A stretch of 64,000 nt of DNA from Gemmatimonadota bacterium (GCA_022827345.1 JAJDTB010000073.1:1-64000); one strand, 5' to 3'; positions 1 through 8,613 are shown, numbered from the stretch's first letter. Made by a program: numbers and translations. Notes: generated from the sequence alone by a model not told the origin.

Positions 1-624
1 GAGCACCGGCAGGAGCCGGTCGCACGGGTTGTCCGTTCTGAAGTCCATGGCGATAGCCCATTCCAGCACGGCCCCGATGCGCCGGCGGACGGCACGGGCG
101 ACCTTCGGCGTTGTGTGCCAGATGGGGGACAGCGTCTCCAGTACGTCGCCGCTCGTGATCTCCGAGACCGGCAGGTTGCCGAGGCGCGGGAAGGCGTACA
201 TTTCCAGCTTGCGAGTCCAGAGCCTCGCGGTCTTCGGGCTGCGCCACCCGGCGCGCTTCTGCTCGATGACGCGCCCGGCGGCCTCGGCGAAGGTCGGAAC
301 GCCGAGGGACCGGCGCTTCTCGGCCAGCGGATCTCCGCCCGCGCGGGCCAGCTTCCGGTTCGCCAGCGCCTGCTCGCGCGCCTCGGCCAGCGAGACGAGG
401 ACGACGCTGCCGAGGCCGATCTCGCGTTTGCGGCCCCGCACGACGAGCCGCTGGATCCAACTGCGGGTTCCGGTCTTCTTGACGTAGAGGTAGAGGCCGT
501 TCCCGTCGCAGTGTCTTCCGGGCGGAGCCGAGCGCACGAAGGCGGCGGACAGCCGATTGTGGGGATGGCGGCCCTTCGGCTTGCCTCGTCGGTGCCGGGT
601 GCGGGAAGTGGTAACATTATTCAT
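1..624 (-). CDS. Tyrosine recombinase/integrase, P4 type, 3' part off the left edge
   Basis: Reading leftward from ATG at 624, the frame stays open for 208 codons to the window edge, so the gene is partial. After a basic start (MNNVTTSRTRHRRGKPKGR) comes an Arm DNA-binding domain (DUF4102 type, roughly residues 30-95) with the signature DGNGLYLYVKKTG, RSWIQRLVVRGRKREIGLG and SLAEAREQALANRKLARAG. It is followed by a SAM-like core-binding domain (about 105-205) with TFAEAAGRVIEQKRAGWRSPK, FPRLGNLPVSEITSGDVLE and a helix ending AVLEWAIAMDFRTDNP. The C-terminal catalytic domain (R..HxxR..Y) lies outside. The family integrates prophages and genomic islands, usually into tRNA genes. I see no tRNA in the 350 bp upstream, so the attachment site is not located. 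The residue pattern leaves little doubt about the family. Confidence 0.9.
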   Translation of the reverse strand, partial: MNNVTTSRTRHRRGKPKGRHPHNRLSAAFVRSAPPGRHCDGNGLYLYVKKTGTRSWIQRLVVRGRKREIGLGSVVLVSLAEAREQALANRKLARAGGDPLAEKRRSLGVPTFAEAAGRVIEQKRAGWRSPKTARLWTRKLEMYAFPRLGNLPVSEITSGDVLETLSPIWHTTPKVARAVRRRIGAVLEWAIAMDFRTDNPCDRLLPVL

Positions 625-977
625 TCCCTAATCGTAGGCGGGATGGCAGTGGATCGCAAGGGGCGTAGCCGGTCGAAGGGAGTAGGCGACACAGTGCCTA
701 ACGTGTTGATAAGCAGGATGTTACGGAACTCTATGGACACCCTTGGACGACACTAGATTTCAACTGTCCGCCTCAATGGCCGGATGGGACTATCGGCTGT
801 CGTCTGGACCGAACCGGGAACAAGGGAACCCTGGAACCCCCGCCGGGTAGGAATTGCCAGCTGCTTGCCACACCTTGGCACCTGCGAGCTCCAGGGGTTG
901 CGCGGCGTATGTGACTTTGACGTCCAAGGCCAATTGCCCGCAGCGCCAATCCTCTCAGCACATCACCCGAGACCTCG
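625..977. other. Intergenic region between integrase and first chromosomal-type gene
   Basis: This 353-bp stretch separates the divergent integrase and the gene at 978. I find no convincing ORF, tRNA or tmRNA in it. A small perfect stem (TGCCA, 5-nt loop, TGGCA) lies near 870-885. If the integrase marks one end of an island, an attachment site could be here, but no direct repeat is visible within the window to prove it. Confidence 0.4.
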
Positions 978-2048
978 ATGCTTCAAACCCAATCCCACCG
1001 AACCTGCTCGATCCACAAGACCCTCGGTCTCACCCTGTTGCTGGCGCTCGCCGGTGCCCTGCCCGCGCCGTCCGCGCGCGCCCAGTCGGCTCTGGAACCC
1101 GCGACCGTAACCGTGACGGGCAACGTGCTGGACGAGTTGAGCGCCGAGCCGATTGCCGGGGCCGTGGTCCTGGTTGAAACCCTGGGCCTCACGCTCGTCA
1201 CCGACGTCAACGGCCAGTTCCTGCTGGACCGCGTGCCGCGTGGCGTGTACGACATCAACATCCTGCACGACGACTACCGACGGCTCGAGGGCAATCTCAC
1301 GCTCGACCAGTCAGGCGAGTTCTTTCTGGCAATGACGGCTTCCGCCGACCCGGACGAGGGACTCGCAACCGGAGTCGCCGGCCTGGTCACCGATCAGGCC
1401 ACCGGCGCGCCCGTCGCCGACGTGGTCGTCAACGTTGCCGTCCAGGGCCGGGTGGCGACGACGAGCACGTCGGGCCGATTCACGCTGCCAGGTCTTCTTC
1501 CCGGACGGTATCAAGTCGCTTTTTCCCACCTCGGCTACCAGCAGCGCACCGACTCGGTCGACATCAACGTGGGTCGCGTCAGCGTCATGGAGGTGGCGCT
1601 TTCCGCCGAAGCCATCGAATTGGACCCGATCGAGGTGTCGGTCGAACGGCGGGATGTCACCCTGCAGGGGGTCGGGTTCTACGAGCGGGAAACCGACGGC
1701 TGGGGCAAATTCGTCGACCGGGAGGAGCTCGAGCGCTGGTCGCCGATGGAGCTGTCGGATGCGTTGATCCGATTCCCGGGTGTCAGGGTGGTCACCGATC
1801 CCGATATGCCCACCCGCCGATACGTCCTGTTTCGAAGGGCGGGCGAGCAATGCTACCCTTCCGTTTACATCGACGGCATGCTGATCGAGAGGGGGGGTGA
1901 CACGCGCGTCGTACTGGACGACCTCGTAGATCCGATAGCAGTAGCCGGAGTCGAGATCTACAGGGGCCAGGCGGGACTACCGGCTCAGTACTGGGGCATG
2001 AATTCCTCGTGCGGGGTGGTCCTCATCTGGATTCGAAGGACAAAATGA
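978..2048 (+). CDS. Exported protein: two carboxypeptidase-regulatory-like domains plus TonB plug, no barrel
   Basis: 356 aa with a Sec signal peptide ending near SARAQ (residue 36). Two CarboxypepD_reg-like beta-sandwich repeats follow, about 43-110 (TVTGNVLDELSAEPIAGAVV...DVNGQFLLDRVPRGVYDI) and 125-210 (GVAGLVTDQATGAPVADVVV...SGRFTLPGLLPGRYQVAF). The last part resembles a TonB-dependent receptor plug: LDPIEVSVERR, ALIRFPGVRV, then PSVYIDGMLIE, a block like VAGVEIYRGQAGLPAQYWG and a closing CGVVLIWIRR. The protein then stops, where a receptor would continue for 500 or more residues as a barrel. It therefore cannot be a channel by itself. It may sit in the periplasm or at the outer membrane as an accessory to a separate barrel. 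No obvious partner lies next to it. The family is recognised; the function is unknown. Confidence 0.75.
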   Translation: MLQTQSHRTCSIHKTLGLTLLLALAGALPAPSARAQSALEPATVTVTGNVLDELSAEPIAGAVVLVETLGLTLVTDVNGQFLLDRVPRGVYDINILHDDYRRLEGNLTLDQSGEFFLAMTASADPDEGLATGVAGLVTDQATGAPVADVVVNVAVQGRVATTSTSGRFTLPGLLPGRYQVAFSHLGYQQRTDSVDINVGRVSVMEVALSAEAIELDPIEVSVERRDVTLQGVGFYERETDGWGKFVDREELERWSPMELSDALIRFPGVRVVTDPDMPTRRYVLFRRAGEQCYPSVYIDGMLIERGGDTRVVLDDLVDPIAVAGVEIYRGQAGLPAQYWGMNSSCGVVLIWIRRTK

Positions 2049-2184
2049 TCGGATGAATGCGAATCGGCGGCGGTCTGGCGCCGATGCGCTCTTTCACGCA
2101 CCTTGTCGGGACTCGGCGCGCCCGCATCCCCGGGGTTCAGCGCCACGGAACCACGAGCCTTCGGAGTGCGAGGAGCGGCGAGCA

Positions 2185-2640
2185 ATGCGTGTAACGGTCG
2201 GAATGGGAATCGCGATGCTGGTGCTGGGTTGCGGCGGCGACACGGGAGACACGGGCGAGGGCTCGGAGGCCGACGCCGGGACGGCCGAAGAAGCGGCGAT
2301 GCCCGCCAGGGTGATGATCACCGAACCGGCGGATGGCGCCGAGCTGGATGCCGGCCCGGTCCGGGTCGTCATGGAAGTCGAGGGCCTCCAGATCGTGATG
2401 GCCGGCAACATGGACCCGGGAACCGGCCATCACCACCTGGTCGTGAACGGCGACGTGGACTGGGCGATCCCCATTCCCAACGATCCCGGCGTGCACTATC
2501 ACATGGGTCAGGCCGAAACCGAGTTCACCCTGGAGGATCTCGCGCCGGGCGAGCACCGCATCATCGCGGTCGTCGCCGACGGCGTGCACATTCCGCTCGA
2601 TCCGCCAGTTGCCGATACGATCACGGTCACCGTCCGGTAG
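2185..2640 (+). CDS. DUF4399 lipoprotein
   Basis: 151 aa from ATG 2185. The frame is open further upstream to 2053, but this start gives a clean lipoprotein signal (MRVTVGMGIAMLVLGC, lipobox LVLGC). After an acidic linker the DUF4399 core occupies about 45-150: ITEPADGAELDAGPVRVVM, GTGHHHLVVNGD, a conserved HYHMGQAETEFTLEDLAPGEHRI and DGVHIPLDPPVADTITV. The histidine-rich GHHH and HYH positions suggest metal contact, but no function has been established for the family to my knowledge. The gene follows the plug protein and precedes the PPIase, all on the plus strand with short gaps. Confidence 0.8.
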   Translation: MRVTVGMGIAMLVLGCGGDTGDTGEGSEADAGTAEEAAMPARVMITEPADGAELDAGPVRVVMEVEGLQIVMAGNMDPGTGHHHLVVNGDVDWAIPIPNDPGVHYHMGQAETEFTLEDLAPGEHRIIAVVADGVHIPLDPPVADTITVTVR

Positions 2641-2647
2641 AAAATCG

Positions 2648-4036
2648 GTGGGGACACGACCGCGACGTCCCCAATGGGCCGATGACCGTGTCCGGGGCAA
2701 CCGCGCGACTTGGCGAGCCCCGCTGTCGCTGGCGGCGGTGCTGTGGCTGGCGCCGTGCAGCAACCTCTCCGACCGTGGCCTGGCCGCCCGGGCCGGTGAC
2801 TGGACCCTGACCGAGGAACGGCTCGCCGAACTCCTCGTCCTCGCCCAGCCCTTTCCGCTGGACTCCGCAGCAGTCGCGCCGCTGGTCGACCTCTGGGTCG
2901 CCTCGGCCGCGCTTTCGCAGCGTGCCGCCGCGGGCGATTCCCTGCAGGGCACCGAGGCCCGCGAAGCATCGACGTGGCTGGAGCGCCGGGAGGGGATTCT
3001 CAACGCCGATCGCAGGGAGCGACTGAGCGCCAGCGTCATCCCGCGGGTGACCGAGGCGGAGACGGTCTTCAGCGAGGGCTCGCTGCGCCTGATCGCCCAT
3101 GTGCTCAGGCGGGTCGGGCCCGAGACGTCTTCGAGCGAGAGGCTCCTTCAGCAGCGTACCGCGGATCGGCTTCTGGCCACGATCGCGGAAGGGGGCGGCT
3201 GGGCCACAATCGTGGCCGAGAGCGAGGACATCGATTCACGGTCGATGGGCGGACTGCTCGGGCTGTTCGGTCCGGGTGAGCTTCCCACTACGCTTGAACG
3301 CGCTGCCTTCCGGCTGGAGCCCGGCCAGGTGTCGGCAGTCACCCAGAGCGCGCAGGGGTTCCATATCCTGTATCGGCCCCGGTACGCCGAGGTGGAGACG
3401 ATCTTCCGCGAACGCCTCTTCGACCGGCTGCTGATGGAGGCGGACGCGGGGGCTGCCGCGGGCGTGCGGGGCGCGCGCAATTTCACGGTGTCGCCCGGGG
3501 CGGAGGTGGTGGTTGCCCGGATCGCGGAAGACCCGGCTGAATGGCTCGATTCGAGACAGGTGCTCGCATCCTGGGACGGAGGGAGCTATGCCGCCGGCAC
3601 CACGGCGCGCGACTTCTTCTTCTTTCCGCGGGAGACGCTGACCGAGATCAGCGGGGCAGACCCCGAGGCCCGCACCGGTCTGATCAACGACCTCGGCACC
3701 CGCGAGCTGCGCCTGGTGGACGCGGCCGAGAGCGGCATGACGCTCGATCCCCTGATCGAGGACATGCTCGCGCTTGGACACGACGAGGAGCTCGAGTACT
3801 GGTCGCGCGTGCTCGATCTGAACGCGGACGATTCGCCTTCCAGGACGGCGCTCGCCCGCTACATGGAATCGGTGGTGGCGCGCAGGGAGGAGGCCCGGAC
3901 GATGCCGCCGCTCTTCGAAGCGTGGCTGCTGGACCGAACCGACACGCGGGTGAGGCACCGCGGCATCCTCGCGGCGATCGTCACCGCACAGGGGATGCTG
4001 CGGGATGCCGGGACCACAGGGGGAGCCGGGACGTGA
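2648..4036 (+). CDS. Parvulin-type peptidyl-prolyl isomerase, probable lipoprotein
   Basis: About 462 aa. The frame extends to a TTG at 2609 inside the DUF4399 gene; GTG 2648 is preferred because it avoids that overlap, though neither start has a strong Shine-Dalgarno. A hydrophobic stretch APLSLAAVLWLAPC gives a plausible lipobox. The middle carries a PpiC/SurA-like rotamase domain (about 150-245): LIAHVLRRV at the start, GGWATIVAESEDIDSRSMGGLLG, then LEPGQVSAVTQSAQGFHILY, which is the diagnostic GP-phi-S-phi-V...G-phi-H-phi pattern. N- and C-terminal helical regions flank it as in SurA-type chaperones. It would assist folding of envelope proteins. The stop overlaps the start of the next gene by GTGA, implying translational coupling with the di-haem protein. 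Confidence 0.75.
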   Translation: MGTRPRRPQWADDRVRGNRATWRAPLSLAAVLWLAPCSNLSDRGLAARAGDWTLTEERLAELLVLAQPFPLDSAAVAPLVDLWVASAALSQRAAAGDSLQGTEAREASTWLERREGILNADRRERLSASVIPRVTEAETVFSEGSLRLIAHVLRRVGPETSSSERLLQQRTADRLLATIAEGGGWATIVAESEDIDSRSMGGLLGLFGPGELPTTLERAAFRLEPGQVSAVTQSAQGFHILYRPRYAEVETIFRERLFDRLLMEADAGAAAGVRGARNFTVSPGAEVVVARIAEDPAEWLDSRQVLASWDGGSYAAGTTARDFFFFPRETLTEISGADPEARTGLINDLGTRELRLVDAAESGMTLDPLIEDMLALGHDEELEYWSRVLDLNADDSPSRTALARYMESVVARREEARTMPPLFEAWLLDRTDTRVRHRGILAAIVTAQGMLRDAGTTGGAGT

Positions 4037-5301
4037 CCGAGGTGTGCGGCCGGAGCGGGCGACCGGCCGCTCTCGGTGCGCGGGCGGTGTTGTCCGATGC
4101 CCGGGCGGTTTCGTCCACGGGTCGCCGGGCGGTGCTCCTGGCGTGCGCGGTTCTGGGCGGCGGACTGACCGGTTGCGGCGACGCGGGGCCCGCGGAACAG
4201 CCCCCGCCGCTCGGTGCACCGGTCGCGGGACTCGACAGCGGGGAGCGGGGTCGGTTCCTCCTCGGCCGCGCCCTCTTCGAACGGCTCGCCACCGCCGACG
4301 AGGGACTCGGCCCGCTGTACAACGCCGAGCGCTGCAGCGACTGCCACGACCAGCCGGTGGTCGGCGGCGGCGGCACGCGGGTGCGAGTGGTCAAGGCGAC
4401 CCGGTTCGCGGACGGCCGCTGCGACCTCCTCGTCGCCGCCGGGGGCGACAACATCCAGCGCCGCGCGACCGACCTCCTCCTCGCGCACGGGATGGGGCCC
4501 GAAAAGGTGCCCGCCGCGGCCACGGCCACCTCCCGCGTCACCGCTCCGCCGCTTCTCGGCCTCGGCCTGCTCGAAGCCGTGCCCGACAATGTCCTCCTCG
4601 AGTGGGCCGACCCCGGCGACGGCGACGGCGACGGCATCTCGGGGCGCCTGCCGCGCCATGGCGACGGCCGCACGGCGCGCTTCGGGCGCAAGGGCGACGC
4701 CTCGACCGTCCGCGACTTCGTGATGACCGCCCTGCGCTTCGAACTCGGCTTCACCGTCCCGGGCCACACCACCGAAGAACCCGTCAACGGTGTCCCCATC
4801 CCCCCCGACGCCGATCCCATGCCCGATCCCGAGATCGACGCCCCCACCCTCGCGCAGCTCACCGACTACGTCCGCTTCCTCGCGCCCCCGGCCCCCGAGC
4901 GGGACCTCCCCCCGGCCGCGCGGGACACGGTCGCGCAGGGCTCCGCCCTCTTCGGGCAGATCGGCTGCACATCCTGTCACCGCGCGCAGCTGCGCACCGG
5001 CGCGTCCGACACCCCGGCGCTGGCCGGCCAGACCATCGCGCCCTACTCCGACATGCTCCTGCACGACCTCGGCGCGGAGATGGCCGACGTGTGCGGGGTC
5101 GATGCCGCCCCGGGCGAACTGCGCACGGCGCCGCTATGGGGTCTGCGCCACCGCACCCTGCTGCTCCACGACGGCAGGGCGGACGATATTCCGGCCGCGA
5201 TCGCGGCCCACGGCGGCGAGGCGGCCGCCGCGCGAGACGCCTTCAGCGCGCTGCCGGACGAAGCACGCCGGGCAGTCGTGCGTTTCCTGAGATCACTGTG
5301 A
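4033..5301 (+). CDS. Di-haem oxidoreductase-like lipoprotein (DUF1111/DHOR)
   Basis: 422 aa from GTG 4033, which overlaps the upstream TGA. A signal ends in the lipobox LTGC near residue 49. Two c-type haem motifs are visible: CSDCH (about residue 101) in GLGPLYNAERCSDCHDQPVVGG, and CTSCH (about residue 317) in a second cytochrome domain. Between them are PPLLGLGLLEAVPD, GDGDGDGISGR and GRFGRKGD-like segments typical of DUF1111, which is distantly related to MauG and di-haem peroxidases. The C-terminal LWGLRHRTLLLHDGRADDI is also characteristic. It likely transfers electrons or acts as a peroxidase-like enzyme at the outer leaflet of the periplasm. Substrate unknown. Cytochrome c maturation elsewhere in the genome is required. 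A paralogue is at 17359-18567. Confidence 0.88.
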   Translation: MTEVCGRSGRPAALGARAVLSDARAVSSTGRRAVLLACAVLGGGLTGCGDAGPAEQPPPLGAPVAGLDSGERGRFLLGRALFERLATADEGLGPLYNAERCSDCHDQPVVGGGGTRVRVVKATRFADGRCDLLVAAGGDNIQRRATDLLLAHGMGPEKVPAAATATSRVTAPPLLGLGLLEAVPDNVLLEWADPGDGDGDGISGRLPRHGDGRTARFGRKGDASTVRDFVMTALRFELGFTVPGHTTEEPVNGVPIPPDADPMPDPEIDAPTLAQLTDYVRFLAPPAPERDLPPAARDTVAQGSALFGQIGCTSCHRAQLRTGASDTPALAGQTIAPYSDMLLHDLGAEMADVCGVDAAPGELRTAPLWGLRHRTLLLHDGRADDIPAAIAAHGGEAAAARDAFSALPDEARRAVVRFLRSL

Positions 5302-5309
5302 GGACCATC

Positions 5310-6782
5310 ATGCAGGCGCAATGGAATGTAAAGCGTACTTTACATAATGTAATCTTTACCTTACTGAGCACGTCGCTCTTCATCCCCCAAACCGCCCTGG
5401 GCCAGCAACTGACACCCGAAGTCCGGGAGCGGATCGACGCGGTCTTCGCCGAGTACGACCGGACGGACGGGCCTGGGTGCGCGGTCGGGGTCGCCGAAGC
5501 GGGGACGCTCGTGTACGGGCGCGGCTACGGGATGGGCCAGCTGGATCACGGGATCCCGCTGAGCGAGCGGTCGGTCTTCTATCTCGCGTCGGTGTCGAAG
5601 CAGTTTGCGGCGGCGGCGATCGTCATTGCGGCGCACGAGGGACATCTGTCGCTGGACGACGAGGTGCGGCGGCACATTCCCGAGTTTCCGGACTACGAGC
5701 AGGGCGCGGTCACGGTGCGCCACCTCGTGCACCACACGGGCGGCGTGCGCGACTACCTCACCCTGATGTCGCTGGCGGGAACGCCGTACGAGAACATCCT
5801 GACCGACGAGGCCATGCTGGGGCTCATCACCCGGCAGAGGGAGCTCAACTTTGCGCCCGGGTCGGAGCATCTGTACAGCAATTCGGGGTATGTGCTGATG
5901 GCCGAGATCGTGAAGCGGGCGACGGGGCGGTCGCTGCGCGAGTACGCCGACGAGAAGATCTTCCGGCCGCTGGGGATGACGAGCACGCACTTTCACGACG
6001 ATCGCCAGCAGGTCGTGCGGGACCGTGTGTTCAGCTACGACGCGGGCCCGGACGGGGACTGGCGCACCAACTACCTGATGGCGTTCGACAAGGTGGGAGA
6101 CGGCGGACTGTACTCGTCGGTCGAGGATCTGGCGCGTTGGGACGGGGCGTTCTACGGCGACGTGCTGGGCGTGCCCGGCTTTGCGGAGCGGATGTATGAG
6201 CGGGGGGTGCTGACGAGCGGCGAGGAGATCCGCTACGCCCGCGGGCTCTCGGTGGAGCGGCGGCGGGGGCTCGCCCGGGTGTCGCACGCGGGCGGGTTCA
6301 TGGCGTTTCGCACGATGATCGCGCGTTATCCGGAGCAGCGGACGACCGTGATCGCGCTCTGCAACGCGGGGATGGCCAACCCGGTGCAGATGAGCCTCGC
6401 CGTCGAGGACATTCTGCTGGAGGATGCGTTCACCGAGGAGGCCGAGGTGGCGGCGGCTCCGCCCGCGGCACCGGGACCGGATACTGCCGGGGCCGAGGTG
6501 CCGGCCGACGTGCTCGCGGCCCTGACCGGCTCCTACCACTCCGACGAGATCGGGGCGACGTGGGTGATTGCGGCCGAGGAGGGGCGCCTGGTGCTCCGCC
6601 ATCCGAGCGGGGTCGACCGGGTGCTTGAGCATCGTGGCGACACTGCGGACGACCGGGCGGGCGACAAGGTATTCGGCGTCGGGGGGTTCGAACTGGCCTT
6701 CGAGGTCGAGGGTGGACGAGCGGCCGCGTTCGTGCTGGCGGCCGGGCGCGTTCGCAACGTCCGTTTCGACCTGGCGCGCTGA
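5310..6782 (+). CDS. Beta-lactamase-related serine hydrolase (class C/PBP4* type)
   Basis: 490 aa. ATG 5310 has a good Shine-Dalgarno (GAGGA, 5-nt spacing) and lies 8 bp after the di-haem gene. A signal peptide spans residues 1-32 (basic KR, then VIFTLLSTSLFIP, QTALG). The class C catalytic motifs are present: SVSK at 94-97 (nucleophile Ser94), YSN at 189-191, and HAGG near 328 in place of KTG. HHTGG near 142 is also typical. A C-terminal domain (about 400-490) follows, as in many peptidase-like members. Family members are D-aminopeptidases, esterases or DD-peptidases, so the substrate cannot be stated. Codons 6-19 are strikingly AT-rich because a 41-bp dyad element lies inside the signal-peptide coding region. 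Confidence 0.85.
   Translation: MQAQWNVKRTLHNVIFTLLSTSLFIPQTALGQQLTPEVRERIDAVFAEYDRTDGPGCAVGVAEAGTLVYGRGYGMGQLDHGIPLSERSVFYLASVSKQFAAAAIVIAAHEGHLSLDDEVRRHIPEFPDYEQGAVTVRHLVHHTGGVRDYLTLMSLAGTPYENILTDEAMLGLITRQRELNFAPGSEHLYSNSGYVLMAEIVKRATGRSLREYADEKIFRPLGMTSTHFHDDRQQVVRDRVFSYDAGPDGDWRTNYLMAFDKVGDGGLYSSVEDLARWDGAFYGDVLGVPGFAERMYERGVLTSGEEIRYARGLSVERRRGLARVSHAGGFMAFRTMIARYPEQRTTVIALCNAGMANPVQMSLAVEDILLEDAFTEEAEVAAAPPAAPGPDTAGAEVPADVLAALTGSYHSDEIGATWVIAAEEGRLVLRHPSGVDRVLEHRGDTADDRAGDKVFGVGGFELAFEVEGGRAAAFVLAAGRVRNVRFDLAR
5326..5366. promoter_or_regulatory. Tandem dyad element, copy 1
   Basis: First dyad 5326-5345 is perfect in its outer arms (ATGTAAAG...CTTTACAT, 12 bp between ATGT and ACAT). 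One base later, 5347-5366 begins a second (ATGT...ACTG, with inner GTAA and TTAC). The junction reads TTACATAATGTAA, itself a 13-bp palindrome. This copy lies inside the coding sequence, 16 bp after the ATG of the serine hydrolase, unlike the other promoter-proximal copies. Confidence 0.6.
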
Positions 6783-6916
6783 GGGGGGCACCGCGCGAGG
6801 GCGCCCCACGAGCGTGCCGCACGGGAACGTACAACCTTGACCCTTCCCCGTCTCCGTCTAGGTTTTTTTCCGGCAGATGTTTGCCGCGCGAATCGTTTCA
6901 GCGCTTGCGGGTGCGA

Positions 6917-7879
6917 ATGGTCCAGCTGACCGACGTCACAAAGTACTACGGCAGGAAGCGTGCCCTCGGCCCGGTTTCCTTCGAGATCGACCGGGGCGAC
7001 ACGGTGGGTTTCCTGGGGCTCAACGGGGTCGGGAAAACGACCCTGCTGCGCATCCTTGCATGCGGGCTGCGCCCGTCCTCCGGGACCGTCACGATCGACG
7101 GGCTCGACGTGCTGCGCGACCCCCACGAAGTGAGGAAGCGCGTGGGCTACCTCCCGGAGCTGCCTCCCGTCTACGGCGACATGCCGGTCAGCGACTACCT
7201 GACCTTCGTCGGGCTGCTCAAGGGGATGTCGCGGGAGCAGGTGGCCAGGCGGGTCCCGGAGGTCGAGGAGTACGCGCGCATCAGCGAGGTGCGCGACATG
7301 CCCACCCGGACGCTCTCGCAGGGGTACCGGCAGCGGGTCGGCGTGGCGCAGGCGATCATCCACGAGCCCGACCTCCTGATTCTCGACGAGCCGACCCACG
7401 ACCTCGACCCCGTGCAGATCATGGAGATGCGCGGGATGATCCGGGCGCTGAAGGACCACCACACCATCCTCATCTCGAGCCACATCCTGCCCGAGATCAG
7501 CGAGACCTGCGACCGGCTGCTGATCCTCAACGACGGCGAGATCGTCGCGTCGGGGAGCGAGGCCGAGCTGAGCGAGCGGCTGATGATGTCGCGCCGCATG
7601 GCGGTGACGGTGCGGGCGGGTGCGGGCGCGGCGCAGACGCCCGAGGCGGTGATCACCGGCGTGGAGGGGGTGACGAGGGTGGAGCGGGCGGGCGCGGCCG
7701 GCCGGGGCGATGGCGATGACGCCGGCCCCGCGACCTATCGCGTCGAGGGCGCCGCCGACCTGCGCGCGACAGTGTGCCGGGCGCTGGTCGAGGCCGGGCA
7801 CGATGTGATCGCGCTGAACCGTGCCGAGCGCGAGCTGGAGCGCGTCTTCGTCGGCCTGGTAGGAGGCGCGAAGTCATGA
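6917..7879 (+). CDS. ABC transporter ATP-binding protein, Gld/CcmA type
   Basis: 320 aa from ATG 6917; the open frame begins at 6881 but the ABC fold starts right at MVQLTDVTKYYG. Walker A is GLNGVGKTT (about 38-46), the signature is LSQGYRQRVGVAQ (about 136), Walker B LLILDEP (about 159), D-loop LDP and H-loop SSH. The usual DEPTNGLDP reads DEPTHDLDP. The C-terminal 90 residues are a variable domain as in GldA/CcmA-type exporters. It heads a four-gene operon: its stop overlaps the permease start by ATGA. The ATPase drives the permease and GldG-like subunit encoded downstream. In Bacteroidota the equivalent complex is required for gliding; whether it has that role here is unknown. Confidence 0.85.
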   Translation: MVQLTDVTKYYGRKRALGPVSFEIDRGDTVGFLGLNGVGKTTLLRILACGLRPSSGTVTIDGLDVLRDPHEVRKRVGYLPELPPVYGDMPVSDYLTFVGLLKGMSREQVARRVPEVEEYARISEVRDMPTRTLSQGYRQRVGVAQAIIHEPDLLILDEPTHDLDPVQIMEMRGMIRALKDHHTILISSHILPEISETCDRLLILNDGEIVASGSEAELSERLMMSRRMAVTVRAGAGAAQTPEAVITGVEGVTRVERAGAAGRGDGDDAGPATYRVEGAADLRATVCRALVEAGHDVIALNRAERELERVFVGLVGGAKS

Positions 7880-8613
7880 ACCTGCGAGCCACCGGGATCA
7901 TCTTCCGGCGCGAACTTCAGACCTACGTCCGCTCGCCGATGGGGTACATCGTGGCCGCGGTCGTACTGCTGCTCGACGGCGTGTTCTTCTACGCTACCGC
8001 GCTGGGGCCCGAGGCCGGCGAACGTCTGTCCGGGCTGGTTCTGGCGGGGTTCTTCTACAACGCCAGCGGACTGACGGCGGTCGCGGCGGTGGCGCTCTCC
8101 ATCCGCCTCATCGCCGAAGAGCGCCAGACCGGCACCCAGCTGCTCCTCGACACCTCGCCGGTGCGGGACTGGGAGATCGTGCTCGGCAAGTTCCTCTCGG
8201 CGCTGGCGTTCCTGTCGGCAATCACCGTCGCGACGCTCTACATCCCGCTGCTCATCCTGGTCAACGGCAAGATTGCGGTCGGCCACATCCTGATCGGCTA
8301 CCTCGGCCTGGTCCTGCTCGGCTCCGCGGTCCTCTCGATCGGCGTCTTCGCGACCTCCGTGACCCGCCACCAGCTCGTGGCGGCCGCCATCGCCGCAGTC
8401 ATCACCGGCGTGATGTTCCTCTTCTGGGAGCTGTCGCAGATCGTCGGGCCGCCTCTTTCGCGGGTCTTCGCGGCATTCGCGATCCACGGGCGGCACTTCG
8501 CGGGCTTTTTGTCGGGCCTGCTCCACCTGCGCGATGTCGTGTACTACCTGGCGGTGACGTACTTCTTCCTCTTCGCGGCGACGAAGGTCATGGAGGCCAA
8601 GCGATGGGAATGA
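7876..8613 (+). CDS. ABC transporter permease, GldF type
   Basis: 245 aa from ATG 7876, overlapping the ATPase stop by 4 bp. An N-terminal amphipathic RRELQTYVRSP leads into six predicted membrane segments (about 22-42, 58-80, 105-125, 137-160, 170-195, 220-240). The cytoplasmic loop EERQTGTQLLLDTSPVRDWEIVLGKFL is the coupling segment typical of ABC-2 permeases that pair with GldA-like ATPases. The gene overlaps the GldG-like gene by 10 bp. It forms the membrane channel of the complex. Confidence 0.85.
   Translation: MNLRATGIIFRRELQTYVRSPMGYIVAAVVLLLDGVFFYATALGPEAGERLSGLVLAGFFYNASGLTAVAAVALSIRLIAEERQTGTQLLLDTSPVRDWEIVLGKFLSALAFLSAITVATLYIPLLILVNGKIAVGHILIGYLGLVLLGSAVLSIGVFATSVTRHQLVAAAIAAVITGVMFLFWELSQIVGPPLSRVFAAFAIHGRHFAGFLSGLLHLRDVVYYLAVTYFFLFAATKVMEAKRWE

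Noticed and set aside
625-977. tRNA or tmRNA target site for the integrase
   Set aside because: No T-loop GTTCGA-type consensus with a matching acceptor stem could be found on either strand.
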